Origin: Microcella sp.
Lineage (GTDB): Bacteria; Actinomycetota; Actinomycetes; Actinomycetales; Microbacteriaceae
Reading direction: 5' to 3'
DNA length: 64,000 nucleotides
NCBI RefSeq assembly: GCF_025808395.1
Contig: NZ_CP075524.1
Coordinates: forward strand, 434,001 to 498,000
Within the stretch, counting starts at the first letter, position 1. Each line of letters starts with the position of its first letter. Below the pieces are notes generated by a model that made no database searches, had not been told where the DNA came from, and saw only the letters and a list, made by a program, of their open reading frames with translations. Both the position numbers and the translations under genes were made by a program. Shown here piece after piece: positions 49,204 to 57,142 of the stretch.

Positions 49204-50066
49204 CGGCCACCACGACCACGGCGATCGCACTCACACCCGCCGTCACGGCCCGCAGAGGCGGTCGAGCGCTGCTCGTCATCACGAGCACCATGGTCTCCCT
49301 GGCGCTGCTGCTCGCCGCCTTCGGCTCGTTCATCGCGCCCACGGCACTCTCGCAAGACATCCTGCACGGAGTCACCCCGCCCGGCACCCCGGGTCACCCG
49401 CTCGGCACCGACGAGCTGGGTCGCGATGTGCTGCAGCTGCTCATCGCGGGGTCGGGCTCGGCACTCGCCGGGCCGCTCGTCATCGCCCTCGGCTCGATGC
49501 TGCTGGGCATCATCGTCGGCACGCTCTCGGGGTATGTGCAGGGGCCGTTCGACTTCGTCATGGGCCGCGTCACCGACCTCCTGCTCGCTCTGCCCGTCGT
49601 CGTCGTCGCGATCGTCGTGGCCGGCATGTTCGGCAGCGGCTACTGGGTGACCGTGGCCATGCTCGTCGTGCTGTTCGCCCCGTCTGACATCAGGCTCGTG
49701 CGCGCCGCAGTGCTCGAGCAGTCGGCGCGGCCCTACATCGAGTCTGCGCGCATGCTGCGGCTGAACCCGCTGCGCGTCATGTTCCGCCACATCCTTCCGA
49801 ACGTGAGCCCGATCATCGTCACGAACGCTCTCGTCAACATGGCCATCGCGATCGTCGCGCTCTCGTCGCTGTCGTTCCTCGGCGTCGGCGTGGCGCCGGG
49901 CGCCGCCGACTGGGGCCGGCAGCTCGATGACGGTCGCGCGCTGCTGCTCAGCAACCCCGCGGCGTCGCTCGCTCCGGCCATCGCGATCGTGGTCGTGGCG
50001 TGCGCCATCAACCTGCTCGGCGACGCCATCGCGGCGCGCGCCGACTCGAGACGGAGTGCCGCATGA
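49200..50066 (+). CDS. ABC transporter permease, DppC/OppC-like
   Basis: A 288-residue membrane protein. After the first helix it has HPLGTDELGRDVLQLLIAGSGSAL, the DppC hallmark, then the EAA-type loop PYIESARMLRLNPLRVMFRHILPNVSPIIV and GVAPGAADWGRQLDDGRALLLSNP. It pairs with the preceding permease to form the channel. The ATG overlaps the gene before and the ATGA at its end overlaps the ATPase gene. Confidence 0.93.
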   Translation: MTATTTTAIALTPAVTARRGGRALLVITSTMVSLALLLAAFGSFIAPTALSQDILHGVTPPGTPGHPLGTDELGRDVLQLLIAGSGSALAGPLVIALGSMLLGIIVGTLSGYVQGPFDFVMGRVTDLLLALPVVVVAIVVAGMFGSGYWVTVAMLVVLFAPSDIRLVRAAVLEQSARPYIESARMLRLNPLRVMFRHILPNVSPIIVTNALVNMAIAIVALSSLSFLGVGVAPGAADWGRQLDDGRALLLSNPAASLAPAIAIVVVACAINLLGDAIAARADSRRSAA

Positions 50067-51838
50067 GCGAGGCGACCCCCCTGCTGCAGGCGCGCGGGCT
50101 GACCGTGCACGGCCCCAGCGGCATCATCGTCGAACCGCTCGACCTCGACGTGCACGCGGGCCGCACGCTCGCCATCGTGGGCGAGTCGGGCTCGGGCAAG
50201 TCGCTCACGGCCCGCGCGCTCACGGGGCTGCTCGACCCGGCGCTGCGGGCGGCCGGCTCGGTGCAGCTGGGCGAGCGCCAGTTCGATCTGGGCGCCGACG
50301 TGCCGTGGCGGCGCCTGCGCGGCTCGGCCGTGTCGCTGCTGCTGCAAGACCCCTTCACCTCGCTGAGCCCTGTGCATCGATGCGGCAGCCAGATCGCCGA
50401 CACCGTGCGAGCCAGCGCGCAGCGCTCGCACGTGACCCTCTCGCGCCGGCGCGTCGACGCGATCGTCGCAGAGCGACTCGCCGAGGTCGGCCTCGACCCC
50501 GCAGTCGCTCGACGCTACCCCCACGAGCTGTCGGGCGGCATGCGGCAGCGCGTCGCCATCGCGGCGGCGATCGCGGGCGACCCCGAGATTCTCATCGCCG
50601 ACGAGCCCACGACCGCGCTCGACTCGTCGACGCGCGGCGAAGTGCTCGCCGTCATCGCCGAGCTGCAGTCGCGTCGAGGGCTCGGCGTCATCCTGATCTC
50701 ACACGACCTCGGCGTCGTGCGAGGCTGCGCCGACGACCTCATCGTCATGTACGCGGGCTCGGCAGTCGAGCGCGGCCCCGCCGCGGTCGTGCTCGATCAG
50801 CCCGTGCACCCCTACACCGAGCGACTGCTCGCCGCCGAGCCGCCGCTCGACCACCGGCTGCACGAGCTCGCCGGCATTCCCGGCTCGGTTCCCTCGCCGG
50901 GCTCGCGCGCAGAGGGCTGCTCGTTCGCCCCGCGCTGCGCACTCGCCACCGACCTCTGCCGCATCGAGACCCCGCCCCTCCGCGTCGTGGCGACGGGAGC
51001 CCTCGCCGCCTGCCACCACAGCAGCGAGCCCATCGTGTCGACCGACCGCGCCGCGGCCTCGGCGCGCTCGCTCGATGAGCGCCCCGACACGGTGCTCAGC
51101 GTGCGCGGCCTGCGCGCTCGCCACGGCGCCACCGAAGTGCTGCACGGCGTCGACCTCATCGTCGGCAGCCGCGAGATCGTCGGTGTCGTGGGCGAGTCGG
51201 GCTCGGGCAAGACCACCCTCGCCCGCTGCATCGCGGGGCTGCACACCGATCACGACGGCGACCTCCGGCTCGACGGCGTCACGCTGCCGCGCGGGCTCAG
51301 CGGCCGCGATCCGCGCAGTCTGCAGATTGTCTTCCAAGACCCGTACTCGGCCCTCAACCCCCGGCTCGCCGTCGGCGCCGTGCTGCGCGAAGCACTCGCC
51401 GTCGGCGAACGGCCGCCGAGCGATCTCGGCGCGCTGCTCGACAGCGTGGGGCTGCCCGCGCACTACGCGCGCAAGCGACCGCGCGACCTCTCCGGCGGAG
51501 AACGTCAGCGCGTCGCCATCGCCCGGGCCCTCGCCCCCCGGCCCCGGCTGCTCATCTGCGACGAGTCGGTCTCGGCCCTCGACGTGTCGGTGCAGGCGCA
51601 GATTCTCAGCCTGCTGCTGAGCATTCGAGACGAGCTCTCGACCCCCGTGCTGTTCATCACCCATGACCTCGCCGTCGTGCGGCAGGTGTGCGACCGGGTG
51701 CTCGTGCTGCGCAACGGCGAAGCGGTCGAGAGCGGCATGGTCGACCTCGTCTTCGATGAGCCCGAGCATCCATACACGCGCTCGCTGCTCGTTGCGAGCG
51801 CCCCCGTTCCCGACGTGAAAGGTGCCACCCTCACATGA
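50063..51838 (+). CDS. Fused double ABC ATPase of the peptide importer
   Basis: A 591-residue protein containing two complete ATPase domains in one chain, corresponding to DppD and DppF. The first Walker A is GESGSGKS at residues 40-47 with signature LSGGMRQRVAIA and ILIADEPTTALD. The second is GESGSGKT near 376-383 with LSGGERQRVAIARAL and LLICDESVSALD. The Asp-to-Glu-type DES in the second Walker B is common. The C-terminal part of domain one has the cysteine-containing oligopeptide segment GCSFAPRCALATDLC. It overlaps both neighbours by four bases. Confidence 0.93.
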   Translation: MSEATPLLQARGLTVHGPSGIIVEPLDLDVHAGRTLAIVGESGSGKSLTARALTGLLDPALRAAGSVQLGERQFDLGADVPWRRLRGSAVSLLLQDPFTSLSPVHRCGSQIADTVRASAQRSHVTLSRRRVDAIVAERLAEVGLDPAVARRYPHELSGGMRQRVAIAAAIAGDPEILIADEPTTALDSSTRGEVLAVIAELQSRRGLGVILISHDLGVVRGCADDLIVMYAGSAVERGPAAVVLDQPVHPYTERLLAAEPPLDHRLHELAGIPGSVPSPGSRAEGCSFAPRCALATDLCRIETPPLRVVATGALAACHHSSEPIVSTDRAAASARSLDERPDTVLSVRGLRARHGATEVLHGVDLIVGSREIVGVVGESGSGKTTLARCIAGLHTDHDGDLRLDGVTLPRGLSGRDPRSLQIVFQDPYSALNPRLAVGAVLREALAVGERPPSDLGALLDSVGLPAHYARKRPRDLSGGERQRVAIARALAPRPRLLICDESVSALDVSVQAQILSLLLSIRDELSTPVLFITHDLAVVRQVCDRVLVLRNGEAVESGMVDLVFDEPEHPYTRSLLVASAPVPDVKGATLT

Positions 51839-52917
51839 GCGCAACGCTGAACGCAGAGCTCGTCGACGTCGCGCTGCTCGAGCCGACGGTGCCCGCGAGC
51901 GAGCAGCAGCCCGAGCTGGCGGTACCGGCGTCGGTCTCCGGGGTGTGGATGCACGCCACCGGCTCGGCGATCGTGCACCGTGCGCTGCTCGGCGAGCCGA
52001 GCGACCTCCGGGCCGCAGCGCTGCTGCGTCGGCGCCCGCACACGGCAGGGTCGGTCATCGTCGGAGCGTTCGGAGACGCCGCAGCACTCGCCGTCGTGAT
52101 CGAACGACTCGTGCAGCTCGAGCGCGAGGCGGGGCATCCACTGCTCAGATGGCAGGTGCTGCCGGGCGAGACCGTCGACCCGGCCGCCCACGGATTCCGG
52201 CCGCTCACGGCCGCGCGCCCGTCGGGAGACGGCACCGAACCGGGCATCGACGGCTGGGTGCTCGACCTCGTCGACTGGCCGCGCGGCGAGATCGCGTACT
52301 ACCGGCAGACCACCGAATTCACTTGCGGGGGAGTCTCGGCGCTGCTCGCGCTCGAAGCGGCCGGCATCACGATGCTCGGTGACGACGTCGACGCCAACCG
52401 GCTCACCGAGCTGCGCGTGTGGCGCTCGGCGACGAACGTGCCGGCGTGCGACCCGCTCGCGCTCACGGCCACCCTCGAGCGCCTGCGCGGCGACGGCCAG
52501 CGCGTCGAGGTCTACCTCGACGCCGACGACGCCGTGCTGCTCGAGCACCTCACCGCGCCAGACGACCTCGCGTTCCGCGGCGACCTGCAGCGCCTCGCCG
52601 CGATCGAGCTCGAGGCGGCGGGCGTCGCGCGCCACAGCACGCGGCCGAGCATGGCCGACATCGGGGCCGCCGTCGAAGCAGGAGCCATCGCGCTGCTGCT
52701 CATCGACCTCGAGCCGCTCATCGACGACCCCACGCCGCACTGGGTCGTCGCGGCCTCGGCGCGCGAAGGCGTGCTGCTCATCGACGACCCCTGGGTCGAG
52801 ACCTCGATCGGCGAGACCTGGGTCATGACCCACGAGCTGCCCATCACCGCCGACGAGCTCGAAGGAATCGTGCGGTGGGGCAGCGGGTATCGAGGCGTCA
52901 TCCTGCTGCACCCCTGA
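51835..52917 (+). CDS. C39-like (papain-fold) cysteine peptidase linked to the importer
   Basis: A 360-residue protein. Residues about 30-130 form a variable alpha/beta region. From about 150 it has YYRQTTEFTCGGVSALLALEAAG, with Cys164 preceded by a glutamine as in C39-like peptidases. A histidine occurs in PHWVVAAS (His302) and an aspartate in LLIDDPWVETS about 15 residues on, completing a Cys-His-Asp set. There is no signal peptide, so it is probably cytoplasmic. Its start overlaps the ATPase gene by ATGA, so it is the last gene of the import operon. It may cleave imported peptides. This assignment is from motifs and context. Confidence 0.72.
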   Translation: MSATLNAELVDVALLEPTVPASEQQPELAVPASVSGVWMHATGSAIVHRALLGEPSDLRAAALLRRRPHTAGSVIVGAFGDAAALAVVIERLVQLEREAGHPLLRWQVLPGETVDPAAHGFRPLTAARPSGDGTEPGIDGWVLDLVDWPRGEIAYYRQTTEFTCGGVSALLALEAAGITMLGDDVDANRLTELRVWRSATNVPACDPLALTATLERLRGDGQRVEVYLDADDAVLLEHLTAPDDLAFRGDLQRLAAIELEAAGVARHSTRPSMADIGAAVEAGAIALLLIDLEPLIDDPTPHWVVAASAREGVLLIDDPWVETSIGETWVMTHELPITADELEGIVRWGSGYRGVILLHP

Positions 52918-53003
52918 GCGGTGTGCGACTGAGCGCTGCACCCCGTGCCGCGCCGTGCCCTGCCGGCCCGGGGGCGTGGGCTACCCGCGCATGCTGCGCT
53001 CAC

Positions 53004-53009
53004 TAGACT
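53004..53009 (+). promoter_or_regulatory. -10 box TAGACT of glyS
   Basis: TAGACT lies 61 bases before the GTG at 53071, giving a leader of about 55 nt with AGGAGAC as ribosome binding site. No T-box-like structure was seen in this short leader. Confidence 0.45.
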
Positions 53010-53070
53010 TCTGATCTACGCGTTACTCGGCGCCGGGCATCCAGCTCGGTCAGAACAGGAGACTCCCACC

Positions 53071-54456
53071 GTGGCTGCACCCTCTCGGCTCGACAAGGTC
53101 ATCGCGCTCGCCAAGCGGCGCGGCTTCGTCTTTCAGGCCGGTGAGATCTACGGCGGCTCGCGCTCGGCGTGGGACTACGGGCCGCTCGGTGTCGAACTGA
53201 AAGAGAACATCAAGCGCCAATGGTGGCGTGCGATGGTGACGCGCCGAGCCGACGTCGTCGGGCTCGACTCGAGCGTCATCCTGCCGAAGCGCGTGTGGGA
53301 GGCCTCGGGCCACGTCGACGTCTTCAGCGATCCGCTCGTCGAATGCCTCAGCTGCCACAAGCGCTACCGCGCCGACCACCTCGAAGAAGAGTACGAAGAG
53401 AAGAAGGGTCGGGCGCCCGAGAACGGCCTGGCCGACATCGCGTGCGTCAACTGCGGCACGCGGGGACAATGGACAGAGCCGAAAGAGTTCTCGGGGCTGC
53501 TGAAGACCTTTCTCGGCCCTGTCGAAGAAGAGTCGGGGCTGCACTACTTGCGCCCCGAGACGGCCCAGGGCATCTTCGTCAACTTCGCCAACGTCGTCAA
53601 CGCCGCTCGCATGAAGCCGCCGTTCGGCATCGGGCAGATCGGCAAGTCGTTCCGCAACGAGATCACGCCCGGCAACTTCATCTTCCGCACGCGCGAGTTC
53701 GAGCAGATGGAGATGGAGTTCTTCGTCGAGCCCGGCACCGACGAGGAATGGCACCAGTACTGGATCGACACGCGCCTGCAGTGGTACATCGACCTCGGCG
53801 TGAACCCCGACAACCTGCGACTCTACGAGCACCCCGCCGAGAAGCTGTCGCACTACTCGAAGCGCACCGTCGACATCGAATACCGCTTCGGCTTCTCCGG
53901 CTCAGAGTTCGGCGAGCTCGAGGGGGTTGCCAACCGCACCGACTTCGACCTCTCGACGCACTCAGAGCACTCTGGCGTCGACCTGTCGTACTTCGACCAG
54001 AGCAAAGAAGAGCGCTGGGTTCCGTATGTCATCGAGCCCGCCGCGGGCTTGACCCGCTCGCTCATGGCCTTCCTCGTCGACGCCTACTTCGAAGACGAGG
54101 CGCCGAACACGAAGGGCGGCGTCGACACCCGAACCGTGCTGCGCCTCGACCGCCGGCTCGCGCCCATCAAGGTCGCGGTGCTGCCGCTCTCGCGCAACGA
54201 GCAGCTCTCGCCCGTGGCGCGCGAGCTCGCCGAGCAGCTGCGACAGCACTGGAACGTCGACTTCGACGACGCCGGCGCCATCGGCCGGCGCTACCGCCGC
54301 CAAGACGAGATCGGCACGCCGTTCTGCGTCACGGTCGACTTCGACACGCTCGACGATCAGGCCGTCACGGTGCGCGAGCGCGACACGATGCAGCAAGAGC
54401 GCATGCCGCTCGCGGCCCTCGAGTCATACCTCGCCGCCGAGCTGCTCGGCTCCTAG
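53071..54456 (+). CDS. glyS: Glycyl-tRNA synthetase, dimeric type
   Basis: A 461-residue class II synthetase that charges tRNA-Gly. RRGFVFQAGEIYGGSRSAWDYGPLGVELKENIKRQWW at the N-terminus, YLRPETAQGIFVNFANV, FRNEITPGNFIFRTREFEQMEMEFF and VIEPAAGLTRSLMAFL are the conserved catalytic blocks. A C-terminal anticodon-binding domain follows (from about residue 360). CLSCHKRY and CVNCG form a zinc-like insert near residues 92-131. The GTG at 53071 is supported by AGGAGAC. The frame upstream to 52945 has no similarity. Confidence 0.96.
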   Translation: MAAPSRLDKVIALAKRRGFVFQAGEIYGGSRSAWDYGPLGVELKENIKRQWWRAMVTRRADVVGLDSSVILPKRVWEASGHVDVFSDPLVECLSCHKRYRADHLEEEYEEKKGRAPENGLADIACVNCGTRGQWTEPKEFSGLLKTFLGPVEEESGLHYLRPETAQGIFVNFANVVNAARMKPPFGIGQIGKSFRNEITPGNFIFRTREFEQMEMEFFVEPGTDEEWHQYWIDTRLQWYIDLGVNPDNLRLYEHPAEKLSHYSKRTVDIEYRFGFSGSEFGELEGVANRTDFDLSTHSEHSGVDLSYFDQSKEERWVPYVIEPAAGLTRSLMAFLVDAYFEDEAPNTKGGVDTRTVLRLDRRLAPIKVAVLPLSRNEQLSPVARELAEQLRQHWNVDFDDAGAIGRRYRRQDEIGTPFCVTVDFDTLDDQAVTVRERDTMQQERMPLAALESYLAAELLGS

Positions 54457-54488
54457 CCGCGCCCCGCGCTCCAGCCCGCCCGCGGTGC

Positions 54489-54574
54489 GTCGACAACTCA
54501 GGACGAACTGCGGTTGCGCGGCTCGTGCGCGCCAGATCGAGCGGCTTCTGAGCAGATAGTCCTGAGTTGTTCAC
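54489..54574. repeat. Dispersed repeat pair before the DUF559 gene (R12, R13)
   Basis: Forward copy 54489-54506 and reverse copy 54557-54574 span 86 bp in the 232-bp spacer between glyS and the DUF559 gene. The reverse copy is diverged (TAGTCC..TTCAC). No gene is seen in this spacer. Confidence 0.88.
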
Positions 54575-54688
54575 GCCTCCCGGCGGGGGGCGGGGCGCGG
54601 ATCCTCCCCACGGCGTGAGCGCAGCATCCTGTACCGAGATCGCCACCGCAGCCGGCTGGGCCGCGCGCGCCCGGGCACGCTATCGGCC

Positions 54689-55711
54689 ATGTTCTCCGAT
54701 CTCGTCGCCGAGGTGCACCGCGCGGGAGGCGCCGCCGGTCGCGAGCACCTGGTTGCGCTCGGGTTCTCTGACCGGATGCTCTCCGCCGCCCTGCACGCCG
54801 GCGCACTCACCCGGCCGCGGCGCGGCTGGTACACGACCTGGGCCGAGGGCGACCCGCGCCTGCGCGCACTGAGGGTCGGTGGTCGGCTCACCGGGCTCAG
54901 CGCGGTCGTCGCGTGGGGCGGGTGGGTGCGCGAGCGGGGCAGGATGCTCGTCGCCGTGCCCGCGAACGCCTCACGCCTGCGCTGCCCTCACCGGCGCACT
55001 GTTCGCTTCGCGCACTCGCCGCAACGCGACAGCGTCGAACTGCACTGGACGCGCGAGCGCCACGACCGCGACATGTCGACCGGCACAGTGTCGCTGCTCG
55101 AGGCGCTCGAGGTCGTGTGCCTCGTCGAGCCTGCCGAAGATGCCATCGCCGCGATCGACTGGGCGCGCCGGTCGGGGCGGCTCGACACGATCGGGCTGGC
55201 CGAGCTCGCCGAACGGCTGCCCGCGAGTCACCGAGCACTCGTGCGCCGGTCGAGCGGGTCGTGCCACTCGCTGCCCGAGAGTGTGGCGCGCACGCGACTG
55301 CAGAGCGCGGGCTTTCGCGTGCGAGAGCAGGTGGCCTTGCCAGACCATCCGAGCCCGATCGACCTGCTCGTCGAAAACTCCATCGCGCTCGACGTCGATG
55401 GCGAAGCGTTCCACCGCGACCGCTTTCTGCCTGATCGTACGAAAGACCTGGCGGCGACACGCTCGGGCTATCACGCCGTGCGGCCCGCCGCCCGACACGT
55501 CTTCGACGAGTGGCCCGCGGTGCTCGAGGCCATCCGGGTTGCCCTTGCGGCCCGCGCCGTGCCGCTGCCCGCGGTCGCCGCGCACCCGGCATCAGCATCC
55601 GGTGTCGACAATTCAGGACGATCTCGCAGGCGGCGGCGACGGAAGCGCGCGAAACCGCGAACGTCGAGCGCTCGTCCGCGCGCTCGGCCGCCGATCGTCC
55701 TGAGTTGTTGA
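54689..55711 (+). CDS. AbiEi-antitoxin-like wing plus DUF559 (Vsr-like nuclease) protein
   Basis: A 340-residue protein. The N-terminal part (residues about 5-60: AEVHRAGGAAGREHLVALGFSDRMLSAALHAGALTRPRRGWY) resembles the winged AbiEi antitoxin-type domain. The C-terminal part (about 195-290) is DUF559, in the Vsr/PD-(D/E)xK endonuclease-like superfamily, with PIDLLVENSIALDVDGEAFHRD carrying the acidic residues and RHVFDEWPAVL at its end. No toxin partner gene is adjacent. After residue 300 the tail is Arg-rich and partly encoded by repeat copy R14; the last codons and stop come from copy R15. It is flanked by repeat pairs on both sides. Confidence 0.75.
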   Translation: MFSDLVAEVHRAGGAAGREHLVALGFSDRMLSAALHAGALTRPRRGWYTTWAEGDPRLRALRVGGRLTGLSAVVAWGGWVRERGRMLVAVPANASRLRCPHRRTVRFAHSPQRDSVELHWTRERHDRDMSTGTVSLLEALEVVCLVEPAEDAIAAIDWARRSGRLDTIGLAELAERLPASHRALVRRSSGSCHSLPESVARTRLQSAGFRVREQVALPDHPSPIDLLVENSIALDVDGEAFHRDRFLPDRTKDLAATRSGYHAVRPAARHVFDEWPAVLEAIRVALAARAVPLPAVAAHPASASGVDNSGRSRRRRRRKRAKPRTSSARPRARPPIVLSC

Positions 55712-55712
55712 C
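55604..55712. repeat. Dispersed repeat pair forming the 3' end of the DUF559 gene (R14, R15)
   Basis: Forward copy 55604-55621 encodes GVDNSGR in the DUF559 protein. Reverse copy 55695-55712 encodes its last residues IVLSC and contains the TGA stop. The pair spans 109 bp. Confidence 0.9.
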
Positions 55713-55777
55713 GCACGCGCGGGCGCACGGCGACCCAGCGCAGGGAATACCCGAGCCGAGCCCGCGTTGACCCCAGT

Positions 55778-56425
55778 GTGAGCATCCCCCTCGACGTGCA
55801 GATCTGGTCAGACGTGCAGTGCCCGTGGTGCTACATCGGCAAGCGCAAGTTCGAGGCGGCTCTCGAGCAGTTCGAGGGCGAGGTGCAGGTCACCTACCGC
55901 AGCTTCGAGCTCGCGCCCGACACTCCAGTCGACTTCGACGGCTCGCCCGTCGACTACCTCAGCCAGCGCAAGGGCATCAGCCCCGAGCAGGCGCAGCAGA
56001 TGGTCGACCGCGTCACCGGCATCGCCGAGTCAGTCGCGCTCGAGTACCACTACGACCGCATCCACCAGACGAACACGGTGCTCGCGCACGAGCTGCTGCA
56101 CTTCGCGAAGGCGCACGGCAAGCAGGCCGAGCTCAAAGAGCGACTGCTGCGCGCCTACTTCACCGAGGGGCGTCACATCGGTCGCGCGGCCGACCTGGCC
56201 GAGCTCGCCGCCGAGGTGGGACTCGACCCGGTCGCCGCGGCCGCTGCGCTCGCCGAGCACACCTTTCTGCCCGCCGTGAAGGCCGACATGGAGCAGGCGG
56301 TCGAGTACGGCATCCAGGGCGTGCCGTTCTTCGTCATCGACAACCGCTACGGAATCTCGGGCGCGCAAGAGACCGCCACGTTCGTCGCGGCGCTGCGGCA
56401 GGCGGCCGGCGAGAGAGCATCATGA
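55778..56425 (+). CDS. DsbA-family (FrnE-like) oxidoreductase
   Basis: A 215-residue thioredoxin-fold protein. The redox motif CPWC lies at residues 15-18 in VQIWSDVQCPWCYIGKRKFE. The helical insert and GIQGVPFFVIDNRYGISGAQ with its cis-proline follow. It has no signal peptide, so it acts in the cytoplasm, as FrnE-type proteins do; some are linked to oxidative stress. The GTG at 55778 gives the family N-terminus. A 38-codon frame overlaps its stop by ATGA. Confidence 0.92.
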   Translation: MSIPLDVQIWSDVQCPWCYIGKRKFEAALEQFEGEVQVTYRSFELAPDTPVDFDGSPVDYLSQRKGISPEQAQQMVDRVTGIAESVALEYHYDRIHQTNTVLAHELLHFAKAHGKQAELKERLLRAYFTEGRHIGRAADLAELAAEVGLDPVAAAAALAEHTFLPAVKADMEQAVEYGIQGVPFFVIDNRYGISGAQETATFVAALRQAAGERAS

Positions 56426-56538
56426 CGGGGGATGCTGCACCCACGCCTTTCGCCATGCTCGGCGACCCCGCTGCCGAGGCCTGCGAGGGTGACTCGTGCC
56501 TGGTCTCCCCGCCTGCCGCGTCAACAACTCAGGACTAA
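56422..56538 (+). CDS. Candidate small protein coupled to the DsbA-family gene
   Basis: A 38-codon frame starting with the ATG that overlaps the oxidoreductase stop. It reads MTGDAAPTPFAMLGD, then ACEGDSC with two cysteines, and ends with ASTTQD encoded by repeat copy R16, whose sequence also leads into the stop. The overlap, which matches the style of coupled genes in this genome, and the paired cysteines are the reasons to list it. It could equally be chance. Confidence 0.4.
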   Translation: MTGDAAPTPFAMLGDPAAEACEGDSCLVSPPAASTTQD

Positions 56539-56617
56539 CCTGCTGCTCGCGCCCCGTGCACCCCGCCAACGCGCGCCGCGCGCACTCGAGCCCACGAGTT
56601 CGTCCTGAGTTGTCGAC
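56520..56617. repeat. Dispersed repeat pair between the DsbA-family gene and ybaK (R16, R17)
   Basis: Forward copy 56520-56537 and reverse copy 56600-56617 span 98 bp and lie at the convergence of the oxidoreductase gene (+) and the ybaK-type gene (-), where the hairpin could act as a two-way terminator. Confidence 0.9.
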
Positions 56618-56626
56618 ACAACCCGG

Positions 56627-57112
56627 CTAGGGGTTGGCGGGCTCGCTGATGTCGGCGACCACCGCGCTGAGGGCGGCGAGCAACTCGTCGGCATGCACGA
56701 AGAGCGAGCAGCCGTGCTCGCCAGCGCCCAACGACACGCGGCGCCCGAGCATGCTCGCATCGGCATACACGGGCCAGTCGCCGGTCGAGCCGAGTGGAGT
56801 GATGGTTCCCCTTTCGTAGCCGGTCGCGGCGAGCGCGGCCTCGGGCGAGGGCAGTTGCAGCTTGTTCACGCCGACGAGCGCGCGCAGTTTGGGCCACGAG
56901 AGCTGGCGGTCTCCGGGCACGAGCGCGAAGAGAAACGTGCCGTCGCTGCGCTTGACGACGAGTGTCTTGACGATGTCGGCCGGGGTGATGCCGAGCAACG
57001 AGGCGGCTTCGTCGAGTGACCGTGCGCGCATCCGCTCGACGAATTCGACGTCGAGCCCGCGCGCCGCAGCGTCTGCCGCGACGCGCTCGCGCCCGCTGAG
57101 TTCTGCTGCCAC
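56627..57112 (-). CDS. YbaK/prolyl-tRNA-deacylase family protein
   Basis: A 161-residue protein of the family that hydrolyses mischarged aminoacyl-tRNA. DIVKTLVVKRSDGTFLFALVPGDRQLSWPKLRALVG carries the conserved lysine, followed by GYERGTITPLG and MLGRRVSLGAGEHGCSLFVHADELL. The GTG at 57112 is chosen for its GAGAGG site; a second GTG lies two codons upstream. Which tRNA it edits (Pro, Cys or other) is not determined. Confidence 0.88.
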   Translation of the reverse strand: MAAELSGRERVAADAAARGLDVEFVERMRARSLDEAASLLGITPADIVKTLVVKRSDGTFLFALVPGDRQLSWPKLRALVGVNKLQLPSPEAALAATGYERGTITPLGSTGDWPVYADASMLGRRVSLGAGEHGCSLFVHADELLAALSAVVADISEPANP

Positions 57113-57130
57113 GCGCACCTCTCGAGGTCG

Positions 57131-57136
57131 TAGGGT
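57131..57136 (+). promoter_or_regulatory. -10 box TAGGGT of the oxidoreductase gene
   Basis: TAGGGT, six bases, then the ATG at 57143, a leaderless arrangement in the short divergent spacer with the ybaK-type gene. Confidence 0.55.
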
Positions 57137-57142
57137 GAAGTC

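Noticed and set aside
52918..53070. T-box riboswitch before glyS
   Set aside because: The leader after the -10 box is only about 55 nt and lacks a T-box sequence or stem I.
54689..55711. Toxin-antitoxin pair of the AbiE type
   Set aside because: Only the N-terminal wing resembles AbiEi; no AbiEii nucleotidyltransferase toxin gene is adjacent.
34296..56617. CRISPR array
   Set aside because: The repeats are not in regular direct tandem, occur in both orientations, are 18-20 bp and sit inside genes; no cas gene is present.
34296..56617. Insertion-sequence ends or attachment sites
   Set aside because: No transposase or integrase lies between any pair, and most pairs enclose only about 50-75 bp.
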